NCBI GenBank assembly: GCA_024195585.1
Contig: SWBL01000120.1
Coordinates: 1-64,000 of the forward strand
DNA: 64,000 bases
From: Aureobasidium sp. EXF-3400
Lineage: Eukaryota; Ascomycota; Dothideomycetes; Dothideales; Saccotheciaceae
Direction of reading: 5' to 3'
The position numbers were made by a program, and so were the translations under genes. Positions 1 through 10,073 of this stretch are shown here, piece after piece (position 1 is the stretch's first letter; every line of letters begins with the position of its first letter). The notes under the pieces were generated by a model. That model was not told the DNA's origin, made no database searches, and saw only the letters and a list, made by a program, of their open reading frames with translations.

Positions 1-439
<439 letters not shown>

Positions 440-824
440 GCGACGGGCATTGAGCCTTGATGATGTCTTTTGACGATGGGTCGGCGTTTATTTGCTTTCT
501 ATTACCTTTACCATGCCAGCAATGAAGCGGCTGCTACGACTAGCGTAGCCAATCAACTTTCCAAAGGGCACTTGATGCTCTAAGCAATATCACTCTTCAC
601 CTATTCTCTAATAATCTATTCTTCTTGTGCCTTGATATTTGACGTGATGGACTTGTGTTGTTAGAGCTGTCCAGGTGAGTTTGCATGACTCAGGCACAGC
701 ACGTGATGCAATAGCATGTTTCGCCGAGTTTCGATGGGGACGACGACTTGGTCTTCTTTGGACAAATCTGGTCTTAGACATGGCATCGCGCAGTGCTCAG
801 ACAGCGACGGTGATGTGGTGAGTA
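440..824. other. Intergenic: polyubiquitin 3' end / Etp1 5' flank
   Basis: No gene seen. Holds the polyubiquitin 3' UTR and the promoter/leader of the next gene. An ATG at 716 opens an out-of-frame stretch that overlaps the chosen start at 825; if transcripts begin before 716 it would act as an overlapping upstream ORF. Confidence 0.6.
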
Positions 825-2877
825 ATGGCGGCCTACTTCTTCCACATCAAGCTCGAGCTGTACCCTTCGGCACGCCCATCAGCTCCGTCGCAAGCTGCTA
901 CAACCAACCTCTTCCGCCCAGAATCGACGACAGATATATTCAAATCCACACTCCCAACTCACCGAACCTCCAAGACCACTTCCCATACGTTACCAGCCCG
1001 TCACTCGCCGAGAAGTTCGCTGGACGGTCGCCCCACTGCTGCGAGTCGTCCAGCCTCCGCTCACGGCGATGCGCTCCTGTTACCTGAGAGGAACGTTGCT
1101 TTGAAAGAGCCTGCTTCACCAACAATCCCACCCAAGAAAGCGTCGAGCGAGATTGCTACCAGAGACTGGCGATACGGCCCAGTCACCATCGAAAGCATCG
1201 ACATGGAACCAACCTCTACCAAGCTTCCTTCGACCGGTCTACACACCAAGGCAGCATATGTGCCATCAGCTGCCAAAGCAACCGATGTAGGCTGGGGTGT
1301 CGTACATCTGTACAGAGATTCGCAAGAGACGGCAGCATTGGACCATAAGCATATCAAAGACGATGCCGACTTCGACCCTCAACAATGCAACACTTTGTGC
1401 ATTCTAGCCGTGCCGTCATGGATGATGCCCTCAGATCTGCTGGGCTTTGTTGGAGACCAGGCAAGAGAAGACGTCAGCCACTTTAGACTCATCAGGACTG
1501 GCCGAGCCAACAAATACATGGTTCTCATGAAGTTCAGACAGCCAAAGAAAGCTAGAGAGTGGCAGAAGCTGTGGAATGGGAAACTCTTCAGCGCTATGGA
1601 GGTGAGCGGTCAGGACCATAGTTACAGAGAGTGCTTGTATGCTGATACTGTCGCAGCCCGAGAATTGCCATGTCGTCTTCATAAAGTCTGTCGAATTTCT
1701 GACTCCCGACTCAGATGCATCTGACCCTGCTGCTTTCCCTCAGAACACTCAGGACCCTTTCACCACATCTTCCAATTCTTTGTCTGCCAAGCCACATGCA
1801 CCGCCAACGCCATCCCTTGTCGAGCTACCTACATGCCCGGTATGTCTGGAGCGCATGGATGAGACCACCGGTCTCTTGACCATTCTCTGCCAACATGTGT
1901 TCCACTGCGCCTGTCTCGAGAAGTGGCGCGGATCGGGATGTCCTGTGTGTCGTTACACGCAGTCACCCTCCTTCACGTTCCCTTATCCCCGACCTAGCCA
2001 TTCTGATGCTCAAAGTGAAGTCGAACCTGCTTGTACCGTCTGTGCGACCACTACCAATCTCTGGATCTGCTTGATTTGCGGAAACACAGGCTGTGGTCGT
2101 TATGATTCGGCACATGCCTTCGCACATTGGGAAGCCACCAGCCACTGCTATGCTATGGACATCAACTCACAACATGTCTGGGACTATGCCGGTGACGGCT
2201 ATGTTCATCGCTTGATTCAGAACAAACCTGACAGCAAGTTGATTGATCTGCCTGCTCGCCGTCATCCTAACTCCGCCTTTCGTGCCGAAGCCGATGACCA
2301 AGTGCCGCGAGAAAAGATGGAAAACATGGCTAACGAGTACACCTACCTCCTGACTAGTCAGTTGGATAGCCAGCGTCGTTACTATGAGGGCCAGCTCGAG
2401 CGTGCTGTTGACAAGGCTAGCATTGCTTCGGCCAAAGCTGAAGATGCTGCTAGAGCATGTAGCGCGCTCGCTGAAGAAATGGCTGTTCTGCGCGTACAGA
2501 ACCAAGAGCATGCCGCTAGTGTTACTCGCATGGAGAAGAGTGTCGAGAAGGCCACAATCCGCGCCGACAAGTTCGAGAAGATGGCTCGCGACATGTCAAC
2601 TCAGCTACGTGAGGAGAAAACGATGAACGAGGGCTTGCTTCAGCGCATTCATGCTTCCGAAGCAAAGGCCAGAGAGAGTCAACAAGAAACCGAAAGACTG
2701 AAGTCTGAAAAGGCAGACCTGGAGGAGATGAACCACGATCTGACTATGTTCATCAGCAGTCAGGAGAAAGTCAAGGAATTGCAAGCTCAGGGCGAGGAAG
2801 TTGTTGAGGGATCGGCTTTTGCTCCTGAGCAACGACAACAGCAAGGCAAGAAGAAGGCCAAGGGAAAGAAAAAGTAG
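825..2877 (+). CDS. etp1: Etp1/BRAP2-type RING and UBP zinc-finger E3 ubiquitin ligase
   Basis: Exons 825..1601 and 1657..2877, 665 aa; the 55 nt intron (GTGAGC...CTGATA...GCAG) is phase 0 and joins FSAME to PENCHVVFIK, the conserved run at the end of the BRAP2 RRM-like domain (about residues 185-270). Then come a C3H2C3-type RING (first Cys about 319, CPVCLERM ... CPVCR), a UBP-type zinc finger (CTVCATTTNLWICLICGNTGCG ... H-rich), a long coiled coil (about 490-640) and a Lys-rich tail KKKAKGKKK. This order is that of yeast Etp1 and human BRAP2, cytoplasmic ubiquitin-binding E3-like proteins linked to ethanol response or Ras/MAPK signalling. The start MAAYFFHIKLELYP fits the fungal family N-terminus. 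Family assignment is firm; the biological role here is inferred. Confidence 0.93.
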
Positions 2878-5142
2878 CGGTGAATGCCCTCGAGGTGTTC
2901 AGCTTGTCATGAAGGTTTCCATTTTTACACGGCGTTGGTTGACACGGCAAGATACCCACAGGAAGGAAGCGATCTCTTGTTTTTTTTGCATGCATAACCA
3001 TTCCGAAGTAGCTCAAAACATGAAACGTCAAATATCGTCCACGTCTTTGCATATATGCTCGTAGCCCGTCGCGTGTAACTCTTGTTGGTTGTACAGAAAA
3101 GAGGAGTGGCCAAAACGTGGCTGAGGACGGCGACTGGCGCCTCGCGATAGTCAGCCAAACGACCGCCACTGCCAACTACCTTTGGCTTGTCAACGACTAC
3201 ATATTTACATGTCACTTTTGTGATGGGTCCAGTCCAGGACACTCGCTTTTACAAAGTTTAAAACGGATTTGACCTTCGCGGCAGAGTTGAAGTTGAGGTA
3301 AAGGAAAGCACGAGCGACTCGTCAATGCAAGATCGATCAACACACCCTGTCGTCTTCACCGCCTATTGACCGCTCCTGCTTTCGCGAGGCATCATCACAT
3401 CACCGAGGCATCCAATTTCTCTGCACTTCGCTTTTCGGACCAAAACACCAATGCAGTGCCCGCAATTATGCACGCCGGATCGCCAATGCAGCATATCTGA
3501 ACACTCCAGGAGCCATCAGCTGTTCAACCTATCTGCAAGGCTGGCGTCAAACTCGAAAGCCATTTTCGCCCGTCAGTCACATCTCGCAACTATCGAACGA
3601 GATACCCTTGGAACAAATCAGGGCTCGCCACAAAGACAGGAAATACGAGAGGCCTCCATTTTTATGCCTTAACATAGCTTGTCAGAGTGGCCGCTACATC
3701 GAGCATTCTCGGTTGTATGCGTAGCATGGCTAATCTTTCGGCACCTACCATGAACGATCCTACGGCACGTAAAGCCCCTTCCAAGATTCGCAGCTTGGAA
3801 GGACATGCTCTCGGTTCCTTGATGGCTCGACCCCTCCTCGCTCTTGCTCCCCACCACTCTGAGAGGAGACAGAAGCAGGGTACCTCGTGCCTCAGCAATG
3901 TCAAATGTGACCGCCAACGCACTCATACTTCCGATGCTCGTCTCTCGACCCATTGGAGCGATGTGTCGCACACAACCACACTTTCGCTAGTCTAGCGAAA
4001 GAATCAGCATCTCACAAAGTCACAGCTTTTGATTCATGGTACGCTATGTTGGCCAATGGAGTGACCCAGAACTCTGTCTTCGTTGCCTTGACAGACCCCA
4101 GAGCAACGTTGCAGAAGGCTGATCTGTGAAGCATCTTCATCAAGTAATTACCGTCTGCTGCAGTAGCCCCGCATAGCAGCCGCTCTGGCTCGCACCTCTT
4201 TTGGACCGGTGAGTCTACGGTTCCTCCCTTGGATGAATTGGCCGCCGATAGACATTCACATGATCTTGGTCCGGCTTGTTACCGAAAGTTAGAATGTGCA
4301 CTCGCTGTCTCGACTGCACGACACTTGCGTTTAATTTAGGGGTCACGAACTCGACCACGTACCTGGTGCTTGTGGCTCTCCCGCGAACATGTCGCGCATT
4401 GACGTGGTATGCGTGAGGCAACTCGGGCCTTACTATCGGCATGCACCACGCTCGCTGTCGCACAGGAGCAGACGCTCGAGCACCCATCCTGGGACCACGC
4501 AGGCCCGCTTCAATGGACACCTCATTTCCTCTTCTTCGGATCTTCAACAGATGTCCCCAATGCGTGGCATGCAGCGCCAACACATCGAACAAGATTAGGG
4601 AGGGGTTCGACGACCCAAATTGTCCTCCGTCCTCGCCAGGCCTTCCTCCTGTGTTGTCGTTCCCACAATGAACGCATCTGCAATGCACGACGGTATGTCC
4701 GTCGTGCACGCGTGCGAATGGCTGACCCTTGTTACCGTACCTCTGGACCTCCCGCCGAGTTTTGATGCTGTGCTATTCAACGTCACTTCTTTTGAGTCGC
4801 TTCTTTTTTGATTGTTCTTCCTATCTCGTGAAGACCGCCTCTTGTGTCAGGGATTGCCTGTTCCCTCAACTCTATTTATTCGGTGCGTGCTTGAAGAAAT
4901 ATCTTCTGATCCAATTCTTCCCTTGGGCATCAATACATCTTGCGTTCTCCTCTAGCTGCATTTATTCTTCAATATTCTCAATCTCTGCGTCTGTCGACGT
5001 TCAGCCATCGACCATTCTGCGGTGTGACATAAACGACACATATTTTGACAGCCCGTCTCTCCTACCATAAACGACATTCCCTGCCTGAACCTCCAAGCCA
5101 CACCAAGCAGGTCCATCTTCTTCGAGATTTATACAAGCCATA
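2878..5142. other. 2.3 kb gap without a supported gene
   Basis: No complete gene is supported. Short ATG ORFs on both strands have no recognisable family or splice context. A stop-free but ATG-less frame spans 3302-3724 on the plus strand (see findings). The part from about 4750 to 5140 is strongly pyrimidine-rich on the plus strand, as expected for a fungal promoter/leader, and probably belongs to the gene that starts at 5143. No tRNA-like fold was found. Confidence 0.5.
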
Positions 5143-5975
5143 ATGTTCTACACAATGTATCTTGATGGTGAGTACCAATTGCTTGTCTTGCACCCCTGCA
5201 ATGTCATTCTCGAACGTCCGTCAATTCTCGAGCGTGTACGTCTTCCACGTGTGACAACGGTCGCTTGCCGATGTCAAACGCACATGGCAAATCTGCAGGC
5301 TACAATGGCGCTCTTCATATCAAGCCTGAAGCAACGCTATGTGTCCACGACACCATACTTTTTCTTTCCAGAGCAGACTACCAGCATTCAATGCTATCAT
5401 CTGGGCAATAACTAATAACATGCAATACAGGGCTCTGCAAACGCCGACACTGGCCTCAGCCTATGTTCCAACCATCAGTCACCCGTCACGGCTATACCTG
5501 TGTGGTCCGCGTCAACAACCGCGAGTATAGCACAGATGGTCAACACTACACAACCGAAGCATTGGCTCGTGACGCCGCGGCCACACGTGCCTACATGATC
5601 TGCCGCAACTTCTCTGTCAACGACGGCATGTATCCTGGACAGAAACCTGGCTCTGGCACCGTCCAAGGTCTACCTGTAGCCATTGGCTCAGGCCGCAAGA
5701 ATATCAATGTATCTACCTCTGACGCCAACGATCAGAGAAGGCGGCTAGGTGAATTGAGGGAAGAAGATGAAGACGAGAACAGCAGCTGGACTTCTGGCGG
5801 CTCAAGCCCTAGAAGTGTAGATTCTGCTGTTGCTGGAGTCAGGTCTGGCAATACTGGATCTGGCAAATCTCACCATGCTAGGCAGACTGCCTGTGCCTGC
5901 CGTCGTGCTCCGGTCTTACAGCACTACCCTCGTTGTCAGTATTGTCTTCGCGATGCTGGATGGATGTCTTTCTAA
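5143..5975 (+). CDS. Fungal double-stranded-RNA-binding-fold protein
   Basis: Exons 5143..5167 and 5431..5975, 189 aa. The 263 nt intron has donor GTGAGT, a perfect branch site CTAATAAC at about 5412 and acceptor ACAG; joining gives MFYTMYLDGLCKRRHWPQP, then a dsRBD-like segment (about residues 25-70: GYTCVVRVNNREYSTDG, then ALARDAAATRAYMICRNF). The middle (about 85-150) is Gly/Ser/acidic and low complexity; the C-terminus has a small Cys cluster (CACRRAP, then RCQYCLRDAGW) that could bind metal. The same arrangement of N-terminal dsRBD, MYPGQ motif and C-terminal CxYCLRxAGW motif is known in uncharacterised moulds' proteins from memory of the family. The role is unknown; RNA binding is an inference from the fold. 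Without exon 1 the ORF would start at 5463 and lose the conserved head. Confidence 0.8.
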
Positions 5976-7248
5976 AACTGTTTGGTCTTGTGCGACAAAA
6001 TTCAGCGTTGATGACGGACAAGGAGAAAAATGGTTCACGACACTACTAGACTTGACGATGCTCACGAAACACACACAACTTGATGACTTTTTTTTCCTAC
6101 TCATTTTTCTTTTCTATTCATGTCTCTATTTCTCTTCATTCATCTATGAGACACCAAAATGTTGTTATCAAACAGGATCTACTTGAGAGGCTTGACATCC
6201 ATTTGTCTCGTAGTTCTTCATTCAATGCACCCTTTATACTTCCTCGTCATCAATCCTCGTCAGGGAGTCAGAGACATGCCACTTTACCGCCCTCGGATCT
6301 TCCATGTTGACACAAGACAACATTGTAAGCTATCGTGATGCACAAAAGGAGATAGATTGTCTTTGAGCATGTCACTGAAAATTTAATTCTTATTATTCGC
6401 TCCTCCTCTTGGTTGATCCCTTCACTTTGAATCACAGCACGAAATAATTCAGGAATTGTTGCTCGAGAGGGCGAGATATGCGGCATATACCAGCACTTCA
6501 TTGACCTAATACTGGCACGGTGTCTATGTCTTGCCGATCAGATGCCTGGATCTGCTCAGGGGTGGGGACCGTGGGGTTGAAACGGCTGTGCTGGAGCATG
6601 TTGACAGCAGACTGGCAGGTTGAGATGGCTCTGCTGGAGACCATCGGAGATGTTTGACCAATGCACGCCATTTGGTGACAGGTCAGATAGACATTGCAAC
6701 TGGCTCAATGCTGGTATGGTGTATGTAGAGTAATGACAGATGCTGGTTTGAAAGTTGTTGTAGAGAAGATGTAACAGGACTGAGAAGGGAAGAAAGTGAG
6801 TTTAAGACAATCGTGCTGAGATTAGCATATTGCAGAGCATTCACTCCTATGATCTTTTTCAAGGACCCCCTTCCGTGTGTATGCCACATTCGACCCTCAC
6901 ACCGACGTCTACATGGTTGTCGCTTTCACCTCCCTGTCGCCCTTCGATGCCGATGAGCGTCGCAGGTATCTGAGCGTCAAGACGGCACCGACTCCTGCTC
7001 TTGAAGCAGGTCGTTGACCAAATACTTAGAGCTGCTTACTTCCAGCTCAAGCAAGCTGATAGGTGTTTGTAGTGGTAGTTGATCACAAGTCAAACGGGAC
7101 AAACGACTTGGAGATGAGACCTGCTCATGCAGAACAGAGTACATGCTTCGCTATCTATGATCAATTATGCTATGGAAAATGCATTTTTGCGAAGAGGAAA
7201 AGTAGAAGCGCCATTATCACGACAAAACGCCCAAACGATGCGATCGAA
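5976..7248. other. 1.3 kb gap between convergent genes
   Basis: No gene supported. It holds the 3' ends of the dsRBD gene (plus) and the sedolisin gene (minus), and a T-rich tract at about 6085-6140. At 6325 a GTAAGCTAT ... ATGCACA string resembles the start of the introner-like elements near 52 kb but has no matching end (see findings). Confidence 0.5.
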
Positions 7249-9379
7249 TTAAGGCAGCCCCATGAACAAACTCAACATCTTAGGATACGAAGGCGTTCCG
7301 AGTCCTAGAACGTATGTTAGTTTGTTGTTGGAATTGCTCATAGGAATCATCTATGCTCTTACCAGTGACAGGGTCCCAGCCCTTGACTGCCGAAAAGCCT
7401 TGAGTACCACAGCCAGGGTTTGTGCCGTTGACAATGTCGTTCAGAACCTCGGGATGCTCGTAGAGGGTAGGGTTGACGAAACCGAGAGGTCCTTTGCCTG
7501 CTGCAATGCGTTCTTCGACAATACGGTTGATAATTGAAGCAAAGATGGGTGCAGAGCCAGAAGTGCCGCCCTCAAGAATGAATTTGCCAGCATTGAAGAT
7601 ACCGAAATTGTCACCGTTCGCGGCGACATCGGGAATACCGCGTCCGTTGCGGTTGTAGACACCACCGCCTGAGCTGTTGTACTGGCCATTGGTGTAGTAC
7701 TTGTATGGCGGCTCGTGCTCCTCGAAGTAGGTCTTGATAGCAGAGGCCTGGTAGCTAGGAATGTCAAAGAGGTTGGAGAAACCGCCGCCAGACGAGTAAC
7801 CAGATTCAGGGTCGTTGACTGCAGACTCGGGCTCGTAAACGGTATGACCAGGGTAAATCTTAGTGCCACCCACGTTGGTGAGCCAAGGGCATGAGTTGGG
7901 GTAAGTGGGCGAGAAAACAGTAGCGTTGGATCCCAGGCAGCCATTGACCGAGCCATCACCTCTAATACCACCAACACCAGTATCGCCAGAAGCGACGATG
8001 ACAGAAACACCTTGGAGACCAAGCTTGAGCAACTCGTTGCATTGACGCTCCTGATAATAAGCAGGAAGGTCTTGTTCTTGTTCGCCGTATGAGATTGAGA
8101 TGACATTAGTGGGCTTGTAAACGCCGCACTGGAGCGAGCCCTTGTATCCATTGCTTGCGGTAGTGTCGGGGTACTTGGGGTCGAGAACCGGATCGTCGCC
8201 GGTCTCGCCGTAAGCAGAGTACGTGCAGTACGAACCGTCAATGGCATCGAAGAAGGTGTTGAACAGACCAGTAGCGTTGCGGTCATTGCCGAATGCGTAG
8301 TAGATGTCGTCAGTCTGGTACAGAGTAGTGGTCTGAGGGTAGACAAGGGGGTAAGCAAGTTGGAAATCCAAGTCACTCTCGCCGCCAGCGAGCTGCAAGC
8401 TGACGGGTGCCTTTGCACCATCGATGAAGTTGGGAATGGGATGAGTGCCATTGGGAATGTAAGGTGTGAAGTTTCCAAAGAAGCGGTTCAAATCCTGCTG
8501 GGCGTAGTAATCACCTTCCTCGAAGATACCGAGCGAGTTGTTAAGGCTGACTTTGGCATACGGATCGTTGGGGGTAATCTGGTACAGTGCCTGGATACAT
8601 GCCGGTGTCATGACCTGATCACAAGTGCTGAGAGAAGAGATGTTGGTGGGCATGAAAGGCGCCTGCTTGCGAGCGGGAGATTTTCTGAGTGTTCGCTTTG
8701 CTTTCTTTGAGCCGCGCTTGCGAAGGTTGGCACCCTTGACACCTGGCGAGATGAAGTCGATGTGCTTCTGGATATGCTTAGGGACGTGGTATTCGTCACA
8801 AGCTGCAGCATAGTTTCCAGTGGAGCTGTGCTCAAACTCATGGTACTGGGTGTGCAGCAAATCCTCGACTTCCTGAGTGGTGGCATCGAAGGCAAACCAT
8901 GCCTTGTTGTCCGAATGAGTAATTCTGCGATCAGAGATACCATTCCTTACAAGCCAATCGCGAACAGCAGTCAATGTCTCATTAGAAGGCGCAAATTTGG
9001 CGATGACCTCGTCGGATGTCCAGTGCTTGCCAAAGTTGGGAGATTCGGGGTGTGAACTGGGAATGTCAGTCTCGTGCTCATGCATGTTCAAACAACGTCT
9101 CAGGGGAAGACGGGTTTCATTTCCCATGCATGACGTGCATTGGAGATAGACTTACACATCCATGAGCCATTCGGCACCATTGTGCAAGTTCTGTTGCTTC
9201 AAGCCGACGCGAACAGGCAAGACAGTGTCCTTCTCCAGTCTATCTCTCTTCACCCATTTGGAAGTGGTGAAGCGGTGGGCAACATCACGCTTCTCATGAA
9301 CAACATGAGTCTCAGGAACAGGCTTAGCAGCAGCCACAGCCAGCAAAGTGGCCAAGAAGGCCGATGACGAGACACGCAT
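7249..9379 (-). CDS. Secreted sedolisin (tripeptidyl-peptidase, family S53)
   Basis: Three exons on the minus strand: 9379..9156, 9056..7363, 7304..7249; 657 aa. It begins with a signal peptide (MRVSSSAFLATLLAVAAAKP), followed by an activation pro-domain (VSHPESPNFGKHW, the conserved pro-domain motif made by splicing exon 1 to 2, intron 99 nt). The catalytic domain has GGESDLDFQLAYPL carrying the Glu/Asp pair, ASGDTGVGG (oxyanion Asp) and GTSGSAP with the catalytic Ser about residue 574. A last 58 nt intron (GTAAGA, CTAAC, CTAG) restores the family C-terminus GWDPVTGLGTPSYPKML; without it the frame reads on into an unrelated tail. Ca-binding Asp residues fall in NDIVNGTN and GWDPVTG. Such enzymes act outside the cell, mostly at acid pH, releasing tripeptides from proteins. 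Whether it is a true tripeptidyl-peptidase or an endopeptidase cannot be told from sequence. Confidence 0.95.
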
Positions 9380-10073
9380 AACGAACGAATGTCAAGACAA
9401 GCAACGAGTGTGGTGTATGCGAAGCAGAGGAAAGTGGGATTCAAGCATTTTTAAACAACAAGGCCATTGACCAAGATCGACATTGTTACGGGGCGGAAAG
9501 AATAGGCGTCTAGTGATCGTCGTTTGTGCCTGCAGGTCCCACGCAGCACACTACTGCCACCGCGGCAGACATCGTTGGCGCTACGTTTGGTATTAACAAG
9601 CGACGTGATACTATCCGCTGAGATTGAGATATCCTTGAACGTAGGGATATAGATAAAGAACCGTACTCCCTGTTCCACCCACCATCAAAGTGGTTTGTAG
9701 CGCGGGTAGTCGGATGATTGGAGAGCGGACATTTTTTGGTCTGACGTTTGTGCCTTCCACTTTGAGCTTGGCGTCATCGTATCCCCAGCCAAGCCCCAAC
9801 CTTGCCTGCCACGAAGCATCTCGTGCTGTTGACTTTGTCGTGCATGTTACCATGTTTCAGAAAACAAACTTTCGTGTCACGAGAAGTCAAAGACGCGCGC
9901 GATAAGAAAAGAATAAGTGATATGAACGTATGATTATCGAGATTGTGAGTGAAAAATACAAGAGAGGGTATCTTTATGCTATCATGCCTCATTAAAACGC
10001 CAAAACCAAAACCACACCGCCCAAATGAAATGTGCCAATCAAATCAATTGCAACCAGTCCTATCACTGTCTCA
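9380..10073. other. Intergenic between two minus-strand genes
   Basis: No gene seen. Contains the sedolisin promoter side and the 3' flank of the gene ending at 10074. Short ORFs here lack family or codon support. Confidence 0.55.

Noticed and set aside
716..1087. 123-codon frame upstream of and overlapping etp1
   Set aside because: The 825 frame carries the conserved domain; the other is at most an upstream ORF.
7168..7195. GCTATGGAAAATGCAT string like the introner-like elements
   Set aside because: No donor before it, no partner repeat and no element end within 150 bases.
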